Source of the DNA: Nocardioides carbamazepini
Lineage (GTDB): Bacteria; Actinomycetota; Actinomycetes; Propionibacteriales; Nocardioidaceae
NCBI RefSeq assembly: GCF_024614185.1
Contig: NZ_JAHTLF010000025.1
Location: forward strand, 698,177-762,176
Direction: 5' to 3'
Length of the DNA: 64,000 bases
Part shown: piece after piece, positions 1-11,400 of the stretch
Numbering within the stretch: position 1 is the stretch's first letter
How the letters are laid out: each line of letters opens with the position of its first letter
The notes under the pieces: model-generated
Databases searched by the model: none
The model's input: only the letters and a program-made list of their open reading frames with translations
Told to the model about the DNA's origin: nothing
Made by a program: the position numbers and the translations under genes

Positions 1-2
1 AG

Positions 3-959
3 TTCTGCACCGCACTCGAGACCGACCCGGACTGGCTCGACCGCGACCTGGTCGAGGAGGGCGCCCGGGTGTTCCGGCGCCTCGGGCAGAACGCGCAGGA
101 CGTGCTGCTCCAGCTGTCCCTCGTCGGCGGCTACCGGTTCGGCGGCCCCACCGACCTGCTCGTCGCCACGGGCGGCCTGACCGGCAGCCAGACCCTGCGC
201 CGCCTCGCCGAGACCCAGAAGTGGGGCGCCAGCCTCACCGACCCGCTCTCCCTCCTGCCGCCGCGCGACGGGCAGGCGCCGGGGGAGGGCTGGCGGCTGA
301 CCGTCCACGTGCGGCTCATGCACGCCCTGGTCAACCACGCCTTCGAGGACACATGGGACACCCCGACCTGGGGTCTCCCGATCAACCAGGCCGACCAGGC
401 CTCCACGCTCGGGCTCTTCGACGGGGTCCTCATCATCGGCTCGCGTGCCCTCGGTGTCCCCGTCTCCCGCTCCGAGTCGCAGGCGCTCATGCACCTGTGG
501 AAGTACGTCGGCTGGTTGATGGGGGTGCACGCCGACTTCCTCGTCGACGACGAGTGGGAGCGCCACCGCATCGACTACCACGTGCTGCTCGCGCAGGGGC
601 CGATCACCGAGGCCGGCCCGCAGCTCGCCCGGGCCGTGGTCGAGGCCCAGGCGCTGCGCCACTACCCGGGCTGGCCGGCGGCGCTCCAGCCCCTGCGGGC
701 CCGCTACGAGCGCGAGCGGCTGCTCTCCATGCTCACCGTCTTCCTCGGCCCCGAGAGCATGCGGGAGTTCGACCTCCCGCTGCGCCCGCCGTGGGCGCAC
801 GGCTACCTCGTCGCGCTCAACACGCTGCGCTACCGCGTCGTCAAGCACCTTCCCGGCGGCCGCGACCGGCTCGCCCGGTGGGGGAGCCGCCGGGCGCAGT
901 GGCTGCTCGACAGCTACTTCCAGGGGGAGCGGGAGGACGTGGGCGAGCTCAGGGCGTGA
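3..959 (+). CDS. MpaB/DUF2236-family oxygenase, 5'-truncated by window edge
   Basis: The reading frame is open to the left edge, so the true start lies outside the window; the GTG at 69 is internal. The visible 318 residues carry hallmarks of the DUF2236 (rubber oxygenase/MpaB catalytic) family: an early GGYRFGGPTDLL stretch, a TG-x-L helix followed by R-x-x-ET, the VRLMHALVNHAF segment with the presumed haem-ligand histidine, then NQADQASTLGLFDGVL. Family members are haem-dependent oxygenases of uncertain substrate. The 3' end overlaps the convergent membrane-protein gene by 11 bp. No signal peptide can be judged because the N-terminus is missing. Confidence 0.8.
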   Translation, partial: FCTALETDPDWLDRDLVEEGARVFRRLGQNAQDVLLQLSLVGGYRFGGPTDLLVATGGLTGSQTLRRLAETQKWGASLTDPLSLLPPRDGQAPGEGWRLTVHVRLMHALVNHAFEDTWDTPTWGLPINQADQASTLGLFDGVLIIGSRALGVPVSRSESQALMHLWKYVGWLMGVHADFLVDDEWERHRIDYHVLLAQGPITEAGPQLARAVVEAQALRHYPGWPAALQPLRARYERERLLSMLTVFLGPESMREFDLPLRPPWAHGYLVALNTLRYRVVKHLPGGRDRLARWGSRRAQWLLDSYFQGEREDVGELRA

Positions 960-1908
960 GCCCCAGCTCGGCCATCGAGACCGGGAGCGAGGCGCCCCCG
1001 TCCTCGTCGCGCCCGGGCCAGGTGAGCGCGACGCAGCCGTCCTGCACCTCGACCACGTCACCGCGGTCGGTGCCGAGCAGCAGCCGGACCGGCTCGGGGG
1101 GCGAGCACTTGCCCAGCACCAGCGGTCCGGGCGCGTCCCATGCGTCGGCCACCCGCCGCAGCTGGTCCTCGGACAGCGGCTCGGCCGGGCTCTCGCCGTA
1201 GCCGCGGCACACCGCGCCCGAGACGATCCGCTCGCGCCCGGGCCCGGCCGGACTGGGCGCGGGCGTCGCGGCGCAGTCGAACGCGCCGTCGTAGGGCCGG
1301 GAGTAGGCGAGGTGGTCGCGTTGGTCGGCGAGGGCGTCGAGGTACATCGACACCAGGTCACCGCCATCGACCATGAGGCCGACGGCACCGGACGGGACGC
1401 ACGGACTCGCCGGCGTCAGCACCGACGTCCCGTCGTCGTAGACGAACAGCAGCGACTGCCGGCTCGGAATCACGCTGATCGCGGCGCAGCGGGCCGGGTC
1501 GAACTCGTCGAGTGCCGCCAGCCGCCCGGTGAGGTCATCGACCTCGGTCAGGGCGTCCGGCGTCTCGGGCGCGGCGGGGTCGGGACACAGCCGCAGACCG
1601 ACGAGCCCGTCGAACGTACCGGGGTAGGTGGCGTCCTCGGTGGCCGGATCCGGCAGCCGGGCCGGGCAGGGCGGGACGTCGTACGGAGCCGAGGTGGGCT
1701 CCTGCGCCACCTGGTCGCGGTCGTCGCCACGGGTGCCGACCACTGCGGCGGTCGCGGCGCCGACCAGGATGACGGCGGCGAGACCGGCACCCATGGCGCG
1801 GCCCCGGTCGCGTCGCCGTCGCGCGGTCGCGGCCAGTGCGTGCGGCTCGAAGGTCGGGGCATCGTCGGGGACGGCCTGCTCCAGCAGGTCGCGCAGTCGC
1901 TCACTCAT
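949..1908 (-). CDS. Single-pass membrane protein, probable regulator/anti-sigma partner of the adjacent SigE-type sigma factor
   Basis: The 319-residue protein starts with a short cytoplasmic helix (MSERLRDLLEQAVPDDAPTF), a basic stretch (RRRRDRGR) and one transmembrane segment (about residues 40-60), followed by a large extracytoplasmic domain with several Cys residues and no domain I recognise. Its ATG overlaps the sigma-factor stop by 8 bp, so the two are translationally coupled. In actinobacteria a membrane protein directly after a SigE-family ECF gene is often its anti-sigma factor, but there is no zinc-binding HxxxCxxC motif, so this role is inferred from context only. Confidence 0.7.
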   Translation of the reverse strand: MSERLRDLLEQAVPDDAPTFEPHALAATARRRRDRGRAMGAGLAAVILVGAATAAVVGTRGDDRDQVAQEPTSAPYDVPPCPARLPDPATEDATYPGTFDGLVGLRLCPDPAAPETPDALTEVDDLTGRLAALDEFDPARCAAISVIPSRQSLLFVYDDGTSVLTPASPCVPSGAVGLMVDGGDLVSMYLDALADQRDHLAYSRPYDGAFDCAATPAPSPAGPGRERIVSGAVCRGYGESPAEPLSEDQLRRVADAWDAPGPLVLGKCSPPEPVRLLLGTDRGDVVEVQDGCVALTWPGRDEDGGASLPVSMAELGLTP

Positions 1909-2428
1909 CGCTCTCCTCCAGCAGTCCGGACTCGCGGAGGCTGCGCAGGGCGCGGGATGTCTGGCTCTTGACCGTGCCGATCCCGATCCCGAGCGCGGCG
2001 GCGGTCTGCGCCTCGGTCAGGTCGTCGAAGTACCGCAGGACGACGACCGCTCGCTGCCCCCGGGGGAGCCGGGTGAGCGCCGCCAGCACGTCGTGTCGCA
2101 GGCCCGGATCCGCCGCTGCCGGCGGCTCCGGCTCGGGCAGCTCGGACGTCGGCAGCTCGCCGTTCCAGCGGCGTCGCCACCAGTCGGTGTACGTCGTCAC
2201 CATGGTGCGTCGCACGTAGGCCTCGACCGCCTCGGCGTCGGTGATCCGGTCCCAGCGCCGCCAGCACTTCAGCAGCGCCGTCTGGACCAGGTCCTCGGCC
2301 CGGTGCCGGTCGCCCGTCAGCAGCCACGCGCTGCGCCACAGGGCGCGGCTGCGGGCGGCGACGTACTCGTCGAACGACGGCAGCCGACCGGTCGCCTCGT
2401 CGTCGAGCACGGGTACAGCGTCGCGCAT
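1901..2428 (-). CDS. SigE-family ECF RNA polymerase sigma factor
   Basis: 175 residues with a complete two-domain ECF layout: region 2 (SFDEYVAARSRALWRSAWLLTGDRHRAEDLVQTALLKCWRRW) and region 4 (LPRGQRAVVVLRYFDDLTEAQTAAALGIGIGTVKSQTSRALRSLR) with its helix-turn-helix. The 'SFDEYVAAR' opening is typical of the small SigE family of actinobacteria. It is the first gene of a two-gene unit with the membrane protein. Such factors redirect RNA polymerase to envelope or stress promoters; the signal is unknown here. Confidence 0.92.
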   Translation of the reverse strand: MRDAVPVLDDEATGRLPSFDEYVAARSRALWRSAWLLTGDRHRAEDLVQTALLKCWRRWDRITDAEAVEAYVRRTMVTTYTDWWRRRWNGELPTSELPEPEPPAAADPGLRHDVLAALTRLPRGQRAVVVLRYFDDLTEAQTAAALGIGIGTVKSQTSRALRSLRESGLLEESDE

Positions 2429-5400
2429 TCCTCCACCTCCATGAGGCAGGACGGGCTGGATGCGCGAAAGGGTTGTCAGCCGGCCTCGGCGACCTCACCG
2501 GTGTCGCGGGCCAGGTAGACCCAGGGGAAGGCGCGGCAGCCGACCTGCCAGCCGTCGCGCCCGAACCGCGCGAGGCCGCCGCCGATCGCCGACCAGCTGT
2601 GCCCGGTGACGCTCAGGCGGCTGTGTAGTCGAGCAGCAGCTGGGTGACCATGATGTCGACCCGGGTGGGTGTCTCCCCGCTGCTGCTGGGGGTGAGGCGT
2701 CTGGTGCCGGTCGGGTCGATGAGGTAGTGGGCCCCGTAGGGATCGCGCCAGATCACGATCCCGGGGAACGGATGTCGTGCTTCCCACCCGGTGTGGGTCT
2801 TGATCCGGTGATGGGTCCGGGTCAACGGTCCGAGGTTGTCGACACTCGTCGCGCCCCCCTGGCTGTGGGGGATCGCGTGGTCGAGGTCCATGCGGCGGGT
2901 GGTGTTGGCCGCGTAGGGGAACACGTCGGCGGGGTGGATCAGGTGCACGGCCTCGCGGAGGCGGGCGGGGATCTCGTAGGCATCGACCGGTGCCATCCCA
3001 GCCAGGTCGAGCACCGGGGTGACCTGGACCTTCGCGGCCGTGGCGTCCAGCAGCTGCACGACCCGGCCGATCGTGAGTGGCCCGTGGCCCTCCACACGCG
3101 CGACCGGTGAGTCGGGTGTGAGGTGGAGGTAGACCTTGGCCCGTACCTTGACCGGACCCACCGACAGATCGGGACGAGCCGCTGGGTTCAGCAGGAGTGC
3201 TGCGGCCGCGACCCGGCGGTCGTTCACGACACTGTCGGGCATCGACTCGGTCAGCTTGTCCGCGACCGTGGCCACCGCGGCGTCGATGCCGGCGATGGTG
3301 AGGGCATCGGCCTTGATGATCAGGGTGCTCATGCCGTGCCTGTTGACCCGGGAGACACGCACGCCCCGCTCCCGCGCCGCAGCGTCCTCACGCTGACGGG
3401 CGAGTTCGGGGGCCGCGGCCGCGACCTTGCCCTCGACCAGGGCCTCGAACCGGGCCCACGCCAGACGACCGTCCGCGACCTCGACCACCTCACCATCGAC
3501 CCACCCGGCCTCCTCAGCCGACAGGTCACGGGTCACCTGGGCGACGTGACGCGCATGCGCCACCCGGACCGTGCCGGCCTCCACGCCGGCCCACAACCGC
3601 GGGAGCCGTAGCTGGAGATCGACGGCGTCGGCGATCAACCGCCGCGCACCATAGGGGCTGGTCTGGACCCGGGCACCGAACACTGCTGCGGCGTGCTCGG
3701 TGATCAACGGCGTCCCGACCCCACCCACACGACGAGCCCTCGACCTGCCCCGACGATCACCGGGCGGGAGCCGGTCCGGGGAATGGAGCACCGCCCACTG
3801 ATACGCCGCCCTCAAGATCTCCCGCTCAGCTGACAGGCGCGCAGCATGCTGGGCCTCGACAAAGTCGAGAACCCCCGCCGCCGACAGGTCCTCCAGACCC
3901 GCCACCACCCGATCACTGACCATGCCCCAACCCAACAACAGGGGTCCGACACAACCCCACTCCCGCCGGACGCACCAGCGGCGCCGGTCCTGGTGGACCG
4001 GCGCCGCTGACCGACGAGTGTCGGGGCTCAGCCCATCGCCGCCTTCTGGCAGGTGGTCTGCGCGTTGACGAACAGCTCGGCGTCGGCCGGGTCGATGCCG
4101 GTGGCGTCGGCGTCGGCCAGCGCCTGCAGGGTCTTCGCCGACGCGTCCTCGTAGACCTCGTCGATGAAGCAGGTCACGACCTTGTTGACGATGTCCTCCG
4201 GCATGTCGATGCCGGTCTGCTCGCCGGTCTGCTTCACGACCTCGGCGTAGCCGGCGACGACGTCGTCGCGGGACGGCTTGTCGCCGTCAGCCTCGTCGCC
4301 CTCGGTCGTGTCGTCGCCCTCGGGGGCGTCGCTCTCGGGGGCGTCGCCGGCGTCGGTGTCCTCGGTCTCGGTGGTCTGCGAGGTCTTGTCCTCGCTGTCG
4401 GGCTTGTCCGCGTCATCGCTGCCGCAGGCGGTCAGCAGGCCGGAGAGTCCGACGGTCGCCGCCAGGAGCAGGCCGGGGATTCGTGTACGCATCTCTTCGT
4501 TGTCTCCTCAATCGGATCGAGGCCGCCCTCTGGTGGGGCCTCACCGGGACCGTCCTACCCATCCGGAGCGGGCCGAACCTCATGACCTTGCTCATGACCT
4601 TCCTCACGACCTTCCGCCGGCCATCCGTCGGTGTCCTCACTGTCGGCGTCGTGTGGGACATTCCTGTCGTGGCCCGCCCGACCCGTCCCGATGTCCCTGG
4701 TGCCCATGTCGCACGGCTGCGCGCGATCTTCGCCCGGCTGCCGGAGTGCCGCGAGGAGGACGCGTGGGTCGGGGTGCGCTGGCGGGTGGCCGGCACGACC
4801 GCCACGGTCGCACACGTCTTCGGTGGCGAGGACCAGCTGTTCCGCATCGTCTTCCGCGCCGAGCCGGAGGAGGTGATGGCCTTCCAGCACCTCGGGGCGC
4901 CGTACTTCAAGGCGGACTGGGGCGGCAACGTCGTCGGGATGCTGATCGACGACGACACCGACTGGCAGGAGCTCGGCGAGCTCCTCACCGACTCCTTCTG
5001 CCTGCAGGCACCACAGCGCCTGGTCGACCTCGTCGACCGGCCCCGGGCCTGAGTGGCCGGCTCAGCCCTCCGCCGAGCGCGACCAGCCCTGCTCGGTCTC
5101 GTCGACCGGCGCCCACTTCGGGATGAGGAAAAGTCCGGTCGCCTCGACGGCGGTGTCCTCGCCCGGCACGCCGATCCGGGCCTCGACGGTGATCTTGCGG
5201 CCCTCCTCGCCGGCGATCCGCGCCTCCATCCGGACCGGCCCGAGAGGCAGCGGTCGGCGGTAGCGCAGGGTGAGGGTGCCGGTCATCGTGAGCCGCTTGA
5301 AGCCGCTCGCGGTCTCGCCCATGATCTGGTCGAGCATCAGCGCGGAGACGCCGCCGTGCACCATCCCGGGCGGTCCCTCGTACGCCGCCCCGAGCGTCAT

Positions 5401-8400
5401 CTCGGCGTACGCGCTGCCGAAGGCGTCGTGCACGATGTCGACGGGCGGGGCGAGCGCGTTGCCTCGGCCCACGACGGCGTTGCCCCAGTTCCAGCTGCGG
5501 CCCTCGGAGTTGTAGCGGACGCCGGCAGGTCCCGGCAGCTGCTCGGCCCGCAGTCGGGCGACGAGTCCGTCGACCTCCGCCCGGACGGCGGCCAGCTCGT
5601 CGTCGGCGACGGTGCTGCGGACGGTCGCGTCCACGAGATCGCGCACGGAGTCGGCGAGGGCGGAGAGTGCCTTCTCGCGACGCTCGACCTCGGCGGTCGG
5701 GATCTCGTCGTGGATGAACATCTCCATGGTCATCCCTAGATTGTGGTCCATGAGCGAGACCCCCGACGCACCGGCCAGCCCCGCGGTCCAGACCATCCGC
5801 GTCGACCGCACCCTCGTCATCGGTCTGGACCGCCCGGCCAAGCGCAACGCCATCAACGGCGCGGTGACCCGTGGTCTCGACGAGGCGCTCAACCTGCTCG
5901 AGGACGACGACGACCTGTGGTGCGGCGTACTGACCGGCGGGCCGGAGGTGTTCTGCGCCGGCGCCGACCTCGCCGAGGGTCCGGGAGAGCCGACCGAGCG
6001 CGGAGGGATCGCCGGGATCATGTCGCGCAGCCGGCCCAAGCCGCTCGTCGCCGCGGTCGAGGGCTACGCGCTGGGCGGTGGCCTGGAGCTGGTGCTGTGC
6101 TGCGACCTCGTCGTCGCCTCACGGACGGCGACCTTCGGCTTCCCCGAGGTGAAGCGAGGCCTGATGCCCGACTTCGGCGGCGTCTTCCGCGCGCCGCGGG
6201 TGCTGCCCGCCAACGTCGCCCGCGAGATGTTGCTGACCGGCGAGCCGCTCGACGCGGTCCGCGCCGAGCGGCTCGGCTTCGTCAACCGGCTCGTCGAGCC
6301 CGGGACGACGCTCGACATCGCCCTCGGGGTGGCGGCCACGATCAGCGGCAACGCCCCGCTCGCCGTGCGGGCGGCGCTCGCGCTGGCGCACGACGAGATC
6401 AACGGCGACGAGACCGCGAGCTGGGCGGCCAGCCACGCCGCGCACGAGCGGCTGCTGGCCTCCGCGGACGTCGTCGAGGGGGTTGCGGCGTTCTTCGAGC
6501 GGCGCGAGCCGCGCTGGGGCGGGAGCTAGTGGTCGCTACGCTCGGCAGATGACGCACGAACCCGGTGGGAGTCAGGCTCGGCTCGACGTCGCCCGATCGG
6601 TGGCGACGGGGCTGCTCGCCGGCGCCGCGCCCCCGGACGACGCGACCCTGACCGAGGTCATGGCGTTGAAGGACCGGCGCAAGCCGTCCCACGCCGTGAA
6701 GCTCCTGCGCGAGCGCACCTCGCTGGGGCTCGGAGATGCCCGGCGACTGGTCGACCGCCTGCCCTAGACAGGCGGTGGGCCGGCCGTCCTTGCAGGCCAG
6801 TGCCGGTGGGACCGCGGCGCGACGCGTACTGTCGAAGGTCGGAGCCATCCAGGCTTCCTCTCAGAGAGATCCGCCATGAGCGACAAGTCGCCGCGCCAGA
6901 GCATGTCCAAGAAGACCGGCAAGTCCATCAAGGAGAAGCGCGCCGACAAGCGCGGCAAGGCGACCGAGGAGACCTTCTCCGACAAGATCCATCCGGGCAA
7001 GAAGAAATGACGTTGCTGGGGCTGGGTGTCATCGGCTCCTCGGCCAAGGAGAACGAGCACCGCCTCCCGATCCACCCGGACCACATCCCCGCCCTCGACG
7101 CCGACCTGCGGGCGCGGATCACCCTCGAGCACGGGTACGGCGCGCGGTTCGGCGTCGATGACGCGTCCCTCCGCGCGCACGTCGCCGGGTTCGCGTCACG
7201 TGCTGAGCTGCTGGCGGACTCCGGTGTCGTGCTGCTGCCCAAGCCACAGCTCGCGGATGTGGCCGCGATGGGCCCGGGGCAGGTGCTGTGGGGCTGGCCG
7301 CACTGCGTCCAGGACACCGAGCTCACCCAGGTCGCGATCGACCGTCGCCTGACCCTGATCGCGTTCGAGGCGATGAACCACTGGACGCGGGACGGCGCGG
7401 TCGGGCTGCACGTGTTCCACAAGAACAACGAGCTCGCCGGGTACTGCTCGGTGCTCCACGCACTCCAGCTCGCGGGTCTGACCGGCGACTACGGCCGCCG
7501 GCTGAGCGCGGTGGTCATCGGGTTCGGCGCGACGGCGCGCGGTGCCGTCACCGCCCTCAACGCCCACGGTGTGCATGAGGTCGCGGTGCTGACCAACCGC
7601 GGCGTCGCCGCGGTGGGATCGCCGATCCACTCGGTGCGGATCCGGCAGTTCGAGCACGACCAGGACGGCGGACCCGGCAGTCACGTGATCACCGAGCGTG
7701 GCCGTGAGCCGTTGCCGGCGTACCTGGCGGAGAACGACATCGTCGTCAACTGCACCCTGCAGGACACCGCGGCTCCGCTCGTCTACCTGCGCGACGAGGA
7801 GTTGGGCGCGTTCCGCCCGGGCAGCCTGATCGTCGACGTGTCGTGCGACCTGGGCATGGGCTTCAGCTTCGCCCGCCCGACGAGCTTCGACGAGCCGACG
7901 TTCGTGGTGGGGGAGAACGTCCTCTACTACGGGGTCGACCACTCGCCGTCGTACCTGTGGAACTCGGCGACCTGGGAGAACAGCAACGCGCTGATCCCCT
8001 TCCTGCGGCGGGTGCTCGAGGGTGGCTCCGCATGGGACGCGGACGAGACGTTGAGCCGGGCGATCGAGATCCGTGACGGCAGGGTGGTCAATCCGGCGAT
8101 CCTGGCGTTCCAGGGTCGTGAGGCGGAGCCGCCGTACCGCGTGGCGTGAGGACGCCCGCACCTCGGCAAGATCGGTCATGCGGGGGTGTGCCCGGCCGGG
8201 CGATCATCGACCGATGACCCGTTCCGCATCGGCAAGGCTCGCGGCCGTCGTGGACGCGCTGCCTCTCGAACCACACCTGCGCGTCCTCGAGGTGGGCTGC
8301 GGGCCGGGGGTGGCCGCCCGCGAGGTCGCGCGCCGGCTCCGGTCGGGCCACGTCCTCGCGATCGACCGCTCGGCCGCGGCGATCGGTCAGCTCGTCCGCG

Positions 8401-11400
8401 GGTCCACCGACGAGCTGGCCAGTGGGAGGCTCCGCGCCCGGGCCTGTGCCGTCGAGGACTTCGAGCTCGGAGCGGACGACGAGCCCTTCGACCTGGTGTT
8501 CGCCGTCCGGGTCGGAGCGCTGGACGGTCGGCACCCGGAGCTCGGAGAACGAGCACTCGCCAGGATCGCGCGCGCGACGAAGCCGTCGGCGCGGCTGTTC
8601 ATCGACGGGGGTCGTCCGCTGCGAGAGCTGCCCATCCCGCGCTTGCCGACCTGACTCAGGCCTCGCCGCCGATCAGCGCCACCTCGCTCACCAGGCCGAT
8701 GTGGTCCTGCATCGCACGAGCCGCGGCCGTGGGGTCGCCGGCCGCGATGGCGGCAGCGATCGCCCGATGGCCGGCGAGCGAGGCTTGCGGTCGGTCGGGC
8801 TGGGAGAGCGACTCGATCCGGGTCTCGCGGATGAGCGTCGCGATCTCGGCCATCAGCCGGGCCAGCAGCGCGGAGTGGCTGGCCGCGGTGACCGCGGCGT
8901 GGAACCTCTCGTCGCCGTCGATCCCACGGCCGCCGGCGGTGATCTCGGCCTCCATGGCGGCGAGCGCGGCCTCGATCTCGCGCAGGTCCTCCTCGGTGTG
9001 ACGTTGCGCGGCCAGTGAGGCGATCTTGGTCTCGAGGGCGTCGCGGGTCTCGAGGATCTCGGGCAGCCGGTCGGCGTGCGCGCGGATGGCCTGGGCGATG
9101 GTGCCCGCCGCCGTCCGGCTGATCACGGTCCCGTCGTTGCGGCGCACGGTGACGACGCCGATCACCTCCAGCGCCACGAGGGCCTGACCCAGCGTGGCGC
9201 GGCTGACGCCCAGCTGCTGGGCCAGCTCGCGCTCCGGGGGCAGCCGGTCGCCCACGGTCAGACCGGTGTCGGTGATCCATGAGGTGATCTGCTCGGCGAC
9301 CTGCTCGTAGAGCCGGGTCCGGGTCACCTTCGGGACGCGGGTGCGGTCGGGTGCCATGTCTGCATGCTATTGACAGCGCTCACAGCGTCCTATTGGCTAG
9401 GCCACTGAGCCAACGCGCGAAGGTGGGAGTCTCATGGGACCTGGGCAGGTCGAAGGAACGAAGGTCGACGACGGACCCGGCCCGGCGGGGCCGTTGTCCG
9501 GAGTGCTGGTGGTGGACCTGTCCCGGGCGCTGGCCGGGCCGCACGCGACGATGATGCTGGGCGACCTCGGTGCTCGCGTGGTGAAGGTGGAGGCGCCGGG
9601 CCGCGGCGACGACACCCGGGGCTGGGGGCCGCCGTTCGTCGAGCCCGACGGGGGAGGGGAGCGGGAGTCGACGTACTTCCTCTCCGCCAACCGCAACAAG
9701 GAGTCCATCGCCCTGGACCTCAAGGACGACGCCGACCGCGCGGTCCTCCTGGAGCTGATCGACCGCGCCGACGTGCTGGTCGAGAACTTCCGGACCGGTG
9801 TGCTCGAGCGCCTCGGCCTGGGACTCGACACGCTGCTGGAGCGCAACCCGCGTCTGGTCGCGCTGTCGATCACCGGGTTCGGCCACGACGGGCCGGAAGG
9901 AGGTCGCGCCGGCTACGACCAGATCGCGCAGGGGGAGGCGGGACTGATGTCCCTCACGGGCTCCGGTCCCGACGACCCCCAGCGGATGGGCACCCCGATC
10001 GCCGACCTCCTGGCCGGCATGTACGGCGCCTACGGCGTGCTGGCGGCGCTCCACGAGCGCCAGCGCACCGGCGTCGGGCAGATCGTGCGCACCTCGCTGC
10101 TGTCCGCGGCGGTGGGTGTCCATGCCTTCCAGGGCACGCGGTGGACGGTGGCCGGAGAGGTCGGCCGCGCGCAGGGCAACCACCATCCGTCGATCTCCCC
10201 CTACGGCCTGTTCCGCTGCGCCGACGGCGCGGTGCAGATCGCGGTCGGCTCGGAGCCGCTCTGGGCGCGCCTGGGTGACGCCTTCGGCATCGACACCGCG
10301 CTGGAGGGCTTCGCCACCAACGCGGAGCGGGTCGCCCGCCGCGAGGAGACGATCGCCCTGGTGGAGAAGGTGTTCGCGGCCTGGGAGGCCGAACCGCTGC
10401 TCGCCAAGCTGGCCGAGGCCGGCGTACCCGCGGGGAAGGTCCGCACCCTCGACGAGGTCTACGCCTGGGACCAGACGGCGAGCCAGGGTCTGCTGCTCGA
10501 TGTCGAGCACGCCACGCTCGGAAGGCTGACCCTGCCCGGACCGCCGCTGCGCTTCTTCGCGGCCGACGGCGTCGAGCGGACGCCCGACGGGCACCGGGCA
10601 CCCCCGACCCTCGACCAGCACGGCGCCACAGTGCGCGCCTGGGTGGGGGAGGAGTCGTGAGTGGTCGGCTGGGCGCGCGTGAGCTGATCGACCTGGTGCT
10701 GGACGCCGGCACGCAGGTGTCGTGGGACCGGCCGATCGACCTGTCCGGCGTCGCACCGGACTACCGCGCGGAGCTCGAGGCGGCGGCGGCGAAGGCCGGC
10801 ACCGACGAGTCGGTCATCACCGGGCGCGGCCTGGTCCGGGGCAGGCCGGTGGCGGTCGTCGTCAACGAGTTCCGCTTCCTCGCCGGCTCGATCGGCCGCG
10901 CGGCAGCCGCACGGATCGTGGCCGCCGTACGCCGCGCGACGGCCGAGGGGCTGCCGCTGCTCGCGGCGACCGCGTCGGGCGGGACCCGGATGCAGGAGGG
11001 CACGCCAGCCTTCCTGCAGATGGTGGAGATCTCACGCGCCCTCATGGAGCACCGTGCGGCGGGCCTGCCCTACCTCGTCTACCTGCGCCACCCGACGACC
11101 GGCGGCGTGTTCGCGTCCTGGGGATCGCTCGCCCACGTGACCGTGGCGGAGCCGGGGGCGCTGGTCGGCTTCCTCGGACCGAAGGTGTACGAGGCGCTCC
11201 ACGGCTCGCCCTTCCCGGCGGGGGTCCAGACGGCGGAGAACCTCGCTGCCCACGGTGTGATCGACGCCGTGGTCCCGGTCGCGGACCTCCCGGAGCTGGT
11301 CGACCGGGCCCTCGGCGTACTGGTCGACCCGCCCGTGCCGCCGAGCCTGCCGCGTCGGCTCGGGGACGTCACCGACCGCGACGCCTGGGAGTGCATCACC